Notes: generated by a model from the sequence alone, not told the origin. A stretch of 13,518 nt of DNA from JBFYTX01 sp964442335 (GCA_964442335.1 CAYTZI010000050.1:1-13518), one strand, 5' to 3'; positions 1 through 7,836 are shown, numbered from the stretch's first letter. Numbers and translations are program-made.

Positions 1-3000
1 CTCGCACCAGACTTTGGACTGCTGGAAGTGCTCCATGACTTTCCTGGAAATTTTGGGGTTGGCGGCATTAACGTCAAAGCTGGTCAACGCTCTGCCCCTG
101 ACCTCGTCCAGGGTATAGCCGAACATGTCCTGCCCCGCCTTATTCATATAGGTAATCTTGAATTTGGGGTCGGTAATGACAATGGAGTCCGATACCTGCT
201 GCGTGACCGAGCTGAGGAGCCTGAGCTGCTCCTCGGCCTGTTTTTGCTGGGTGATATCGTTGTTTAGGACGAGCATGCAGGGTTCGTTGCCGATATTGAT
301 TATCTCGGCGGAGACCAGGCCGGTCCGGACAAAGCCGGACTTGGTGCGGTACTCCATGACCATGTTGCGGACTTTTTTGCCTTCCTCGAGCATTTTCTTT
401 ATCTTGCGGCCGTCTTCCGGGTTGGCCGAAATATTAACCGCCAGGGCGGTATTGCCGATAACCTCTTCACGGTTATAGCACTTGTCCCTGAGGAAGCTCT
501 CGTTTACCTCGATGAACTTGCCGTCGCTGAGCCGGCTGATGGAGATGGAGCCGGGACTGGAGTGGAAGGCAGCGGAGAACTTTTTCTCCGACTCTTTCAG
601 GGCCTGCTCGAACTCTTTGCGCTCGGTGATATCCCGAACACAGACATAGAGCTGGCCTCCATCAGTATCATGATAGGTGACGCTTATTTCAATATACATT
701 ATGCTGCCGTCCTGGTGGCGGTGACGGGTCTCAAAGCGGTCGTAGCCATGCTCGATTATCTTTTCAATGCGCTGTGAGGTCTGATAGGGTTTTTCAACGG
801 CTTCAACATCCGCAATGGACATCTTGAGCAGCTCTTCCCGGCTATAGCCGGTCATGGCGCAATAGGAGTCGTTGACCTCGAGGAATTTTCCTGCCAGGTT
901 GCAGACCCAGAAGCCGTCGATGGCGGTCTGGAGGATGGCCTGGCGCTTTTCCTCGGCCTTTTTACGCTCGGTAGTGTCCCGGCAGACGCAGAATATGAGT
1001 TTCTGTCCCGCGAAGGTCGCGCCGTTGGTGCTGATTTCCACATTGTAGACGCTGCCGTCTTTGCGGAGGTGCTGTGTCTCGAAGTGGTCGCCGGCCTCGT
1101 CCACGGTTCTTATCATTTCAATCACTTGCTCACGCGGGTATAGGTATTCCCAGTCCCAGACATGCAGCTTCATTACCTCTTCGTGGGAATAGCCCAGCAT
1201 CTCGGCGAAACGGTGGTTGGCCTCATATACGCAGCCGTTCTGGTCGAGGATGACGATGCCATCTCTCGACTGCTCGACGAGGATGCGGCGGCGGATAGCT
1301 TCGTTAGCCAGGGACTCCTCCATCAGCTTGCGTTCCGTGATATCGAACGAAACGCCAATCAGGCACGGCTCTCCGCCGATATTAATGGGATCGGCAGAGA
1401 ACAGCCAGGTACGGATTTCACCTGATTTCATGCGGAAATCGATTTCTAAGTTATGTACTATACCCTGTTCCCGCAGGGTCTCGAACACTTTAACGCGGTC
1501 CTCGGGGTGTACCCAGACGCGGAGGTCCGTCGCAGTTTTACCTATCAGCTCTTCTCTGGAATACCCCGTGCTCTGCGTGAAGCTCTCGTTTACGTCAACA
1601 TATCTGCCGTCTTTCATGGATGTGATGGCGATGGTTACCGGACTGGCGTGGAAGGCCTTGGAGAACTTCTCCTCCGACTCTTTGAGGGCCTGCTCGAATT
1701 TCTTACGCTCGGTGATATCGCGGATGAAGGTGTATACCTGCCCCTGGCCGTCACTGGCGTACTTGGAGCTTATCTCGATATCGATTACGCGGCCGTCCTT
1801 GCATCTGTGTTTCGTCTCCAGGCGGACGCTGCTCTGCTTGATAATGTTCCCGGCGAGTTCATCTAAATATTCGGGCGTCGCCTGCGCTTCGATGTCCTTT
1901 ATCGACATCTTGAGAAGCTCTTCCTGCGTATAGCCGGTCATGGCGCAATAGGAGTCGTTGACCTCCAGGAACCTGCCTTCGAGGTCGGTAATACAGAAGC
2001 CGTCCAGGGCGGTCTTGAGGATGGCCTGCCGCTTTTCCTCGGCTTTTTTACGCTCGGTGATATCCACGGAGTTGATAATGGAGTACTGGAACTCGCCGTC
2101 CTCCGTCAAGGAGACCCAGTTCATGTCAATCCAGTAAGGTTCCCCGTTTTTCTTCAGAGCGGTGATTTCTCCCTGGCCAACGGGCTGGCGGATGGCTTCC
2201 ATGTAGACCGGCACGAAATCTTCTTTGAGATCTTCCGGCCACCAGGGGTAGGGCGCCTTACTCCCCACGACCTCAGCCAGGGCCCAGCCGTTGAAGCGCT
2301 CCCAGGCAGGGTTAACGTACCGGACGGAGGTATCCGGGTTGATGACCATCGTGGCGTGGGGAGCGTTCTCCAGCAGGCTGGAGGCGAATTTCTGGCTTTC
2401 CTGTAAAGCCTTCTCTGCCTTTTTTCGTTCGGTGATATCATGGCCGATTTCCAGGCAGCTGACCACCTTCCCGCTGCTGTCCCTGACGGGGTTTGCCGTG
2501 GTCTCCCAGAAGGATATCTTACCGGAAGGCAGCAGACGTTTTCTCTCCGACCGGTGGGACTTGCCATCTTTGAAGGCCAACTTTACAGGGCAACCTTCGC
2601 ATACCTTTTCGCTGTTTTCATAGACGCGGTAGCATTTCTCGCCGACATGGTCGCCGCCGGAGCTGGCGCGGGCGCGCTCGTTCTGAAAGATGATATTGAA
2701 ATCGCGGTCCTGTATGGTGAGGTCGTCCATCATGGCGTCGATAACGGACTGGTATTTGTTCTTTTCTATCTGGAGCGCTTCCTCGGCGAACTTGCGCTCT
2801 GTAATATCGCGGGCGATAATGAGGCAGGTCTCCGGCTGCCCGCGGGCGTCACGGTTTATGGTGAGGTAGTGTTCCAGCCAGACTATGCGGCCGTCCTTGT
2901 GTTTCCACCGGATAACGACGGGCGTCGCGGTATTTTGCAGGCTGCGGTCGTAGGGGTCTCTGAGAAGGCTGAAGTCCTCCGGAGGGATACATTTCCCCGC

Positions 3001-3258
3001 CAGGAAAGGGTCGGCTAAGAACTCCTCCGGGGTGTAGCCGGTAATGCGAGTGCAGGACTGGCTGATGTAATCATAGGCGAAAGAGGGGAAATAGTGGGCG
3101 TGAAAGACGATATCGTGGGAGTTTTCCGACATCAGGCGGAAGAGGTCCTGGTTGTCAGATAAATCAGGCAAGGGAGCGGCGGGGGTTCTCCGCGAGGCTT
3201 TTATCGGGTATCCTCTATTTTTACGGGCGTGTTTCACACGTAGATAAGCTGCTTTCAT
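1..3258 (-). CDS. Giant multi-PAS sensor protein, C-terminus beyond window
   Basis: The frame is open from an ATG at 3258 to the left edge, giving 1086 residues with no stop. It reads as consecutive PAS domains, most ending in the PAC signature D-I-T-E-R-K: PAS1 about 40-155, PAS2 160-280, PAS3 285-405, PAS4 405-520, PAS5 525-645, PAS6 650-767 (D-T-T-E-R-K), PAS7 767-882, PAS8 885-1008 (D-I-T-Q-Q-K) and the start of a ninth from about 1008. No signal peptide or membrane segment is visible, so it is probably cytoplasmic. PAS2 carries C209, C220 and C223 in a CY...CxxCP arrangement. PAS3-5 and PAS6-8 are spaced identically (362 residues apart), and PAS4/5 closely resemble PAS7/8, pointing to internal duplication. 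The output domain (histidine kinase, GGDEF or other) is outside the window, so the signalling mode is unknown. It is transcribed divergently from larA. An AAGGCGGT stretch upstream of the ATG is a weak ribosome site. Confidence 0.93.
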   Translation of the reverse strand, partial: MKAAYLRVKHARKNRGYPIKASRRTPAAPLPDLSDNQDLFRLMSENSHDIVFHAHYFPSFAYDYISQSCTRITGYTPEEFLADPFLAGKCIPPEDFSLLRDPYDRSLQNTATPVVIRWKHKDGRIVWLEHYLTINRDARGQPETCLIIARDITERKFAEEALQIEKNKYQSVIDAMMDDLTIQDRDFNIIFQNERARASSGGDHVGEKCYRVYENSEKVCEGCPVKLAFKDGKSHRSERKRLLPSGKISFWETTANPVRDSSGKVVSCLEIGHDITERKKAEKALQESQKFASSLLENAPHATMVINPDTSVRYVNPAWERFNGWALAEVVGSKAPYPWWPEDLKEDFVPVYMEAIRQPVGQGEITALKKNGEPYWIDMNWVSLTEDGEFQYSIINSVDITERKKAEEKRQAILKTALDGFCITDLEGRFLEVNDSYCAMTGYTQEELLKMSIKDIEAQATPEYLDELAGNIIKQSSVRLETKHRCKDGRVIDIEISSKYASDGQGQVYTFIRDITERKKFEQALKESEEKFSKAFHASPVTIAITSMKDGRYVDVNESFTQSTGYSREELIGKTATDLRVWVHPEDRVKVFETLREQGIVHNLEIDFRMKSGEIRTWLFSADPINIGGEPCLIGVSFDITERKLMEESLANEAIRRRILVEQSRDGIVILDQNGCVYEANHRFAEMLGYSHEEVMKLHVWDWEYLYPREQVIEMIRTVDEAGDHFETQHLRKDGSVYNVEISTNGATFAGQKLIFCVCRDTTERKKAEEKRQAILQTAIDGFWVCNLAGKFLEVNDSYCAMTGYSREELLKMSIADVEAVEKPYQTSQRIEKIIEHGYDRFETRHRHQDGSIMYIEISVTYHDTDGGQLYVCVRDITERKEFEQALKESEKKFSAAFHSSPGSISISRLSDGKFIEVNESFLRDKCYNREEVIGNTALAVNISANPEDGRKIKKMLEEGKKVRNMVMEYRTKSGFVRTGLVSAEIINIGNEPCMLVLNNDITQQKQAEEQLRLLSSVTQQVSDSIVITDPKFKITYMNKAGQDMFGYTLDEVRGRALTSFDVNAANPKISRKVMEHFQQSKVWCE
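843..1965. repeat. Intragenic duplication within the PAS array
   Basis: A 37-bp stretch at 843-879 is identical to 1929-1965, offset by 1086 bp (362 codons, in frame). Near-identity continues in patches on both sides, for example the segments encoding AEEKRQAIL and DITERK. The copies encode the conserved NDSYCAMTGY region of PAS7 and PAS4. This indicates a duplicated multi-PAS unit; the feature spans both copies. Confidence 0.85.
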
Positions 3259-3333
3259 GCGACCACCGCCTTCTGCGGGCAGTTGACGGAGCGAGACCCA
3301 CATTCGTACCAGTACTTTTTGTCATGCGGCGAA

Positions 3334-3362
3334 ACTATACCATTCAAATCGTAAACGTTTAA
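3334..3362 (-). promoter_or_regulatory. Putative sigma70-type promoter of the PAS gene
   Basis: On the minus strand, a -35-like TTAAAC (3357-3362) lies 17 bp from a good -10 TATAGT (3334-3339). The predicted transcript starts near 3327, leaving a leader of about 70 nt before the ATG at 3258. The -35 is weak (3 of 6 consensus bases) and the -10 is strong (5 of 6). Confidence 0.45.
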
Positions 3363-3394
3363 TTAATTTTTCGAGGCGTTGTGTAAACGATTTG
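3345..3394. promoter_or_regulatory. 8-bp inverted repeat in divergent promoter region, possible operator
   Basis: CAAATCGT (3345-3352) and ACGATTTG (3387-3394) form a perfect inverted repeat. Between them is the 8-bp palindrome AAACGTTT (3353-3360), and GTAAACG occurs directly repeated at 3351-3357 and 3383-3389. The arms enclose the -35 of the PAS promoter and overlap the likely larA promoter, which is where a regulator of both genes would bind. The regulator is unknown. Confidence 0.35.
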
Positions 3395-3407
3395 TAAATA
3401 ATAAAAC
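3379..3407 (+). promoter_or_regulatory. Possible larA promoter
   Basis: TTGTGT (3379-3384) is followed after 17 bp by TAAAAC (3402-3407) in an AT-rich stretch. An alternative pair is TTGTAA (3392-3397) with TAAAAT (3413-3418) at 15 bp spacing. Both are weak matches, and the choice between them cannot be made from sequence. Confidence 0.28.
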
Positions 3408-3473
3408 ATGGCTAAAATACGTAACGAACGCGGCAACGGGCGCGTAAGGCGTCAGGCTGCGGAAAGTGGTAGA

Positions 3474-3506
3474 ATGACTTCAGAAAAACCGGGAGGTGCG
3501 AACTGA
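3474..3506 (+). other. 10-codon leader ORF overlapping the larA start
   Basis: ATG at 3474 opens a 10-codon frame (MTSEKPGGAN) that ends at TGA 3504-3506, overlapping the proposed CTG start of larA (CTGA). The larA Shine-Dalgarno lies inside it. Translational coupling is possible, but a chance ORF is equally plausible; no clear ribosome site precedes this ATG. Confidence 0.25.
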
Positions 3507-4747
3507 AAAACAGAATCGAATTGCCCCAGCTGGCCTGGCACGGCTCCAGAAAGCTTGAACTGGACTTTCCCGGGGGGTGGGAGGTGGAGGTCTGCAACCT
3601 GGCGGGCTATAACCGCCCCGGACTGACGCCGGCCGGAATAAAGAGGGCAATCGCCAGCCCTATCGGCATGGCGCCCCTGCGGGAATACGCGAAGGATAAA
3701 AAAGAGGTCGTCATCATCTTCGACGACATGACGCGGGTGACCAGGGTCAGCGAGATCGTTCCCCACGTGCTCGAGGAGCTCGCCGCGGCCGGGATTAGGG
3801 ACAGCCGGATAAGGTTTATCGCCGCCTGCGGCTGCCACGGGGCGATGAACCGGGTCGACTTCGTCAAGAAACTGGGAGAGGAAGTCCTGAAGCGGTTCCC
3901 GGCCTATAACCACGCGCCGTTCGACAACTGCGTCTACGCCGGCACGACGGGTCGCGGCGTGGACGTGTTCCTCAACGCCGAGTTCATGAAATGCGACCTC
4001 AAGATAGGGATAGGTTCGATTGTACCGCACATCATGGCGGGGTTCGGGGGCGGCGGCAAGATAGTGCTGCCCGGCATAGCGTCCTACGAGACGATACTCG
4101 CGCTACATATCTCGCGGACGACTACCGGGGAACTCGAATACAGGGACGCCATCACGGGGATGGGGGCGATACAGGACAACCCGAGGCGGCGGGACATCAA
4201 CGAGGCGGTGGAAATGGCCGGGCTGGACATGAAGATAGACGCGATAGTCAACGGGTGGGGGGAAACGGTGGAGCTTTTCGCGGGAGCGCCCCGGGCGGCC
4301 TACGCCTCCGCCCTGGAAGCCGCGCAGAAGCACTATCTCACGCCGGCGGCAAAAGACAAGGATATAGTCGTTGCCAATACGTTCGCCAAAGCTAACGAGG
4401 CGGTATCGGGACTGCTCATCGCCGGGCCTTCGGTGAAAAAGGGCGGGGACATCGTCCTGATAGCCAACGCGCCGGAGGGGCAGATAACGCACTACCTCAT
4501 GGGGCCCTTCGGGAACGAAATCAGCGGGAAGCTCCAGCTCCGGATGAAGGTGCCGGAGAACGCAAAGCGGCTCATCGTTTTCAGCGAGTACCCGGAGCTC
4601 GCCAGCCGGCGCTACATCGAGGACAGCGATAAAGTGGTGATGGCCCACGCGTGGCGCGACGTTCTCAGGATGCTCAAGGAGGGGAGAGGGGCGGTGACGA
4701 AGGTGGGCGTTTACCCCAACGCGGACATGCAGTACTGCGCCGGCTAG
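3503..4747 (+). CDS. larA: LarA-family (DUF2088) nickel-pincer racemase/epimerase
   Basis: This is a 414-residue protein (counted from CTG) of the lactate racemase family, which interconverts 2-hydroxyacid stereoisomers using a nickel-pincer nucleotide bound to a lysine. Hallmarks visible: an N-terminal IELP segment; FDDMTR (D74-R78); GCHG (H112); PHIMAGFGGGGK (H176, K186), which carries the expected cofactor lysine; then SYETI and H202. These positions sit within a few residues of the catalytic set in Lactobacillus LarA. Length is typical. The start is unusual: an in-frame TAG at 3470-3472 leaves no ATG, GTG or TTG before the TTG at 3521. GGGAGGTG (3491-3498) sits 5 nt before CTG 3503 but over 20 nt before TTG 3521, so CTG is preferred. 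No larB, larC or larE genes for cofactor synthesis are in the window. The substrate is uncertain, because LarA homologues act on several hydroxyacids. Confidence 0.88.
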   Translation: MKNRIELPQLAWHGSRKLELDFPGGWEVEVCNLAGYNRPGLTPAGIKRAIASPIGMAPLREYAKDKKEVVIIFDDMTRVTRVSEIVPHVLEELAAAGIRDSRIRFIAACGCHGAMNRVDFVKKLGEEVLKRFPAYNHAPFDNCVYAGTTGRGVDVFLNAEFMKCDLKIGIGSIVPHIMAGFGGGGKIVLPGIASYETILALHISRTTTGELEYRDAITGMGAIQDNPRRRDINEAVEMAGLDMKIDAIVNGWGETVELFAGAPRAAYASALEAAQKHYLTPAAKDKDIVVANTFAKANEAVSGLLIAGPSVKKGGDIVLIANAPEGQITHYLMGPFGNEISGKLQLRMKVPENAKRLIVFSEYPELASRRYIEDSDKVVMAHAWRDVLRMLKEGRGAVTKVGVYPNADMQYCAG

Positions 4748-5442
4748 ACGCAGTCTTTAAGCTCGGAAATATTCCTGATAATACGGTCCGGCGTGACGTC
4801 GCCGGGTGACCCATCGCCCCTCCCGTCCACCCAGACCGAGTAGATGCCGAGGGCGCCGCACGGAGAGATATCCCTCTCAAGGTCATCGCCGACCATCCAG
4901 GCGTCCCGGGCCCGTACGTGTAGTTTTTCCAGCGCATGCAGAAAAATGCGCTCATCCGGTTTGCCGCAGCCGAACTCTCCCTCGATAATTATATAGTCGA
5001 AAAGCGGCGCCAGGCCGAATTTATTAATCTTGGCGCGCTGCATATCCGAGCCGCCGTTGGTCAGCAGCGCCAGGCGGACGGAGCGGGCGCGTAAGAGCTC
5101 CAGCGTGGCGACGGCGCCCGGCACCAGGACAGACGTCTGTTCGCGTTCTTCGGTGTAAGCGTCGGCGATTTTCTCCGCCAGTGAAGGTGCATCGAGGCCA
5201 AGCCGGGAAAAAGCCATCCTGGCAATCTCGCGGCGGGCGGCGGGCAGGTCAAGCCGTCCCGCCCGGTGCCGTTCCGGGTCGCTCCAGTACCAGTCGCGCA
5301 CGTTATCGACGGCTTCCAGCAGCCTGTCAGCCCCGATAGTTCCGGGAGCGTAGCGGCGGCAGAGGTCTTTCCAGACTTCGCCGGGCGGGGTCTCCCAGGT
5401 AATGATGGTCTCGTCGAGGTCGAAGAGAATAGCCTGAGGCAC
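4744..5442 (-). CDS. HAD-superfamily hydrolase (subfamily IA-like phosphatase)
   Basis: This is a probable phosphomonoesterase of about 232 residues. All four HAD motifs are visible, numbered from GTG 5442: FDLDET with nucleophile D8 and D10; LLTNGG (T128, N129); the lysine of GCGKPDE (K161); and MVGDDLERD (D186, D187). The insert between motifs I and II is long and helical, as in C1-capped enzymes related to YjjG or haloacid dehalogenases. The open frame extends to a TTG at 5517, but that would overlap mftF by 44 nt and add an unrelated tail. GTG 5442 places the beta-strand of motif I at the usual distance from the N-terminus, although no strong ribosome site is seen. It is the last gene of the minus-strand run, so it may act on a sugar phosphate or a related metabolite, but its substrate cannot be read from sequence. 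Its TAG overlaps the larA TAG in a CTAG. Confidence 0.88.
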   Translation of the reverse strand: MPQAILFDLDETIITWETPPGEVWKDLCRRYAPGTIGADRLLEAVDNVRDWYWSDPERHRAGRLDLPAARREIARMAFSRLGLDAPSLAEKIADAYTEEREQTSVLVPGAVATLELLRARSVRLALLTNGGSDMQRAKINKFGLAPLFDYIIIEGEFGCGKPDERIFLHALEKLHVRARDAWMVGDDLERDISPCGALGIYSVWVDGRGDGSPGDVTPDRIIRNISELKDCV

Positions 5443-5473
5443 GTTTATATTTTCAATTCTCAACGGGTAGTTG

Positions 5474-6934
5474 TCAAGGCGCGCCGCTTTTCCGGAACGA
5501 AAGAAGATAAGAGCCAAAATAGCCGTGTTTAAGGCAGCCCCAGAAAACGCCGACCTGGTAGACGAGGTGCTCCAGAAGGTAGAAGAAAAGAAAGACGGGA
5601 TAGAAAAGCGCCGGTCTTTTCAGTAAATAGTCGACGGCGGAAGCGTAGAGCAGCGCCGTCCCGCCCAGAATCCACACCGGATACCACAGAAATCCCAGGC
5701 CGATAAATAAGATAAGGTAGTACCTCACCACGTGGAAAAAGGCGAAATAGTAGAACGAGAGCCAGCTCCTTAAAGCGGCATAAGCCAGCCCGCCGAAGCC
5801 GACGCCCATCCGGTATTTTTTCACTTTCGCCCGGCGCAGCAGGAGGTCGCTCGCGAAGAAGGGAACGAGGGCGCAGAGGGGGTAGGGGTTTAGAAGCAGT
5901 ACGGCGAGGGCGAGCGCCAGCAGGGAGAGCCCGCTGAAAAGAGGGACGCGCAGCGATTTCCTCTTGTCGCGGTGGGCGCGGTAGAGGGGGGCTTCCGAGC
6001 CGGCATAAAGAGCGCGGCGGGAAAGCATTTTATCGAGCCGGTTGCGGTGCTTGTGGGCGACGTTGCCGGAGGGCGCGTAGAGAAGCGAACGCCCCGAATC
6101 TCTGAGGCGCCAGCAGAAATCCACGTCCTCGCCGACGCGCATGCCCTGGGTAAAGCCCCCGATTGAAATAAATACTTCGCGCTTTACCAGCAGGTTGGCC
6201 GTCGGCACGTAGAAACCTGATGTTGATTTACCTTCCAGGAGGAGCCGGTTCCCCATGTTCAGCGACGACGCTACGGCCTCATAACGGTCGAGTAGAGTTT
6301 TCCGGTAGTACCCGCTCACATAGCCCCCCACCGCCCCCACACCGGCGGCGGCGAAGAACGGTACCAGCTCCTTCAGCCAGCTTTCCCCGGCCATGCAGTC
6401 GGCGTCAAGAAAGGCCAGGATATCCCCGCCCGCCGCCCCGGCGCCGATATTGCGGCAGGTCGCCGGGCCCAGCGATTTCTCCTCGCGGATGATTTTAATG
6501 CCGGAAGACGTAATGAAGTCCGCGACCTCTTTCCGGGAGCCGTCGTCCACCACGATTATCTCGAGGGCGTCCTCCGGGTAATCCATTTCCGCCAGGGAAG
6601 CCAGGCACTCCCCGAGGTCGCCGGGCTGGTCGCGCACGGGAATAACAACGGACACCGTCGGGTAATCTTCAATAGCAGCAATGCGGTCGAGCCGCAGGTA
6701 GCCCCTTGACACCAGGGACAGCAGGACTACCAAAACTCTGGCGGAGTCCAGCCCGGGGTTTTGACTGATAAATACTGAAAGTTCGCCGCCGTCGCGGATA
6801 TGGACGAGGAGCCGGTAAAGAGAGGCATTGACGCGGAGGAGCCGCACGGGGAGGCGGGAGACCAGAAAGCAGCCGTCCGCGTCTTCTCGCAGAGAGGCAT
6901 CCGGCGCCAGGGAAAAGCCGAACCCCTCCATCAT
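5474..6934 (-). CDS. mftF: Mycofactocin glycosyltransferase MftF
   Basis: This 486-residue membrane-associated family 2 glycosyltransferase closely follows the architecture I recall for mycobacterial MftF (about 470 residues), which adds beta-linked glucose units to the mycofactocin core. Residues 1-90 form a small alpha/beta region resembling a PqqD-type peptide-recognition fold. The GT-A domain spans about 92-300: SVVIPVRD, VVDDGS (129-133), GPATCRNIGA, the metal-binding LDADC (D177-D179), YEAVASSL, the VPTANL acceptor region and GEDVDFCWRL (268-277). RRALYAGSEAPLYRAH (306-321) also matches the MftF family. Hydrophobic segments at about 330-349, 352-366, 396-435 and 442-462 anchor it. Its ATG overlaps the stop of etfB (ATGA), so the two are probably translationally coupled. 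A second ATG follows immediately at 6931. The peptide and maturase genes mftA, mftB and mftC are not here. A generic GT2 is the alternative, but the full-length match makes it less likely. Confidence 0.85.
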   Translation of the reverse strand: MMEGFGFSLAPDASLREDADGCFLVSRLPVRLLRVNASLYRLLVHIRDGGELSVFISQNPGLDSARVLVVLLSLVSRGYLRLDRIAAIEDYPTVSVVIPVRDQPGDLGECLASLAEMDYPEDALEIIVVDDGSRKEVADFITSSGIKIIREEKSLGPATCRNIGAGAAGGDILAFLDADCMAGESWLKELVPFFAAAGVGAVGGYVSGYYRKTLLDRYEAVASSLNMGNRLLLEGKSTSGFYVPTANLLVKREVFISIGGFTQGMRVGEDVDFCWRLRDSGRSLLYAPSGNVAHKHRNRLDKMLSRRALYAGSEAPLYRAHRDKRKSLRVPLFSGLSLLALALAVLLLNPYPLCALVPFFASDLLLRRAKVKKYRMGVGFGGLAYAALRSWLSFYYFAFFHVVRYYLILFIGLGFLWYPVWILGGTALLYASAVDYLLKRPALFYPVFLFFYLLEHLVYQVGVFWGCLKHGYFGSYLLSFRKSGAP

Positions 6935-7812
6935 TCCACCGCCCGGCGGAGAACGCCCTCGTTTTTCAGGAGCTGAAAAAGCTGTTCGGCAAGCTCTTCT
7001 TTATCACCCTGGAGCATCCGTACTTTCCGTTTTGCGATGCCGCCTTCCAGGAGCTGCAGGATGCGGTAGAACGCCGGCAGGGAGCTATCCAGCGGGGGTG
7101 CTTTACGGGGGGCGGGGCGGGGGAAAACGAGGCCGACAGGTCTGACCGGGTCATAGTTAAGTTCGGCCGGGCTGACAGCAAGGTCGGACGGAGAAAGAAC
7201 TTTAATCTCGGAATATTTACTTTCAATGAGACTATCTAAAGAAGCATAGGGCAGACTGCCCTCGCCGCGGACGGCAATGACGGCGGGGAGGGGGCAGAGT
7301 AGCTTTTCCCGCTCGCCGCGGTCGAGGGTTTTGAAGACAATAATATTATTATGTAAGTTGTCCGGTTCAAGACCTAAAACATCGCTGACGAAGGGCCGGT
7401 CCAGCCACGCCGCCATGAGACCGCCCACCTGCCCGTTGGCCGTATCCAGGCTGCGCGTGCCCGTAAGAACGAGATCGGCGCCGAGGAGCTTTACCGCGGC
7501 GGTCAACAGCCTGGCTTTACGGTATGGGGACAACGACTCGAAGTCTTCATTATATATTCGTACGGCTTTGTCCACCCCGAGGGCAAGTCCGTTCCTGAGA
7601 TAGCTCTCCACCCTCTCCGGGCCGATAGATATGAGCGTGATTTCCGCGTCTTTCAAAGTTTTTTTAACGTCCAGCGCCAGGGACAGAGCGGCCGCATCAT
7701 CCGGGTTGAGCTTTAGGGGACGGCCTTCCCGGAAGACAAAGCGGTTGCTCAGGCCTGAGTCCAGACTGAGCTTCGGGTCGAGCACTTCTTTAAGGCAAAC
7801 GATAATTTTCAT
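6931..7812 (-). CDS. fixA: Electron transfer flavoprotein beta subunit (FixA/EtfB)
   Basis: This protein of 293 residues pairs with the alpha subunit encoded at 9502-10512 to form an ETF, which takes electrons from flavin dehydrogenases and passes them to a quinone reductase. Family features: the N-terminus MKIIVCLKEVLDP; a nucleotide-binding stretch LGADLVLTGTRSLD followed by GQVGG and LAxxLxRPFVSDV-like sequence; and LDRGEREKLLCPLPAV, matching the ETF-beta signature. The frame reaches a TTG at 7836, but ATG 7812 gives the canonical start and has GAGAGGGA about 12 nt upstream. It is separated from fixX by 135 bp holding a hairpin, while its stop overlaps the mftF start. Whether it is the electron-bifurcating type, as in FixABCX, cannot be settled by eye. 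The subunit genes are not adjacent, which is unusual for ETF. Confidence 0.9.
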   Translation of the reverse strand: MKIIVCLKEVLDPKLSLDSGLSNRFVFREGRPLKLNPDDAAALSLALDVKKTLKDAEITLISIGPERVESYLRNGLALGVDKAVRIYNEDFESLSPYRKARLLTAAVKLLGADLVLTGTRSLDTANGQVGGLMAAWLDRPFVSDVLGLEPDNLHNNIIVFKTLDRGEREKLLCPLPAVIAVRGEGSLPYASLDSLIESKYSEIKVLSPSDLAVSPAELNYDPVRPVGLVFPRPAPRKAPPLDSSLPAFYRILQLLEGGIAKRKVRMLQGDKEELAEQLFQLLKNEGVLRRAVE

Positions 7813-7836
7813 ATTGCCGTGATAAATCCCTCTCAA

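Noticed and set aside
1217..1933. Plus-strand ORFs across 1-3018, up to 238 codons
   Set aside because: They are antisense to the PAS array. Repeated antisense PAC motifs create similar-looking open frames with no domain of their own.
3452..4030. Minus-strand ORFs opposite larA (192 and 181 codons)
   Set aside because: They are shadows of the larA frame, with no motif and no ribosome site.
5443..5517. TTG start at 5517 for the HAD gene
   Set aside because: It would add 25 residues not typical of HAD proteins and overlap mftF by 44 nt. GTG 5442 fits the fold better, although its ribosome site is weak.
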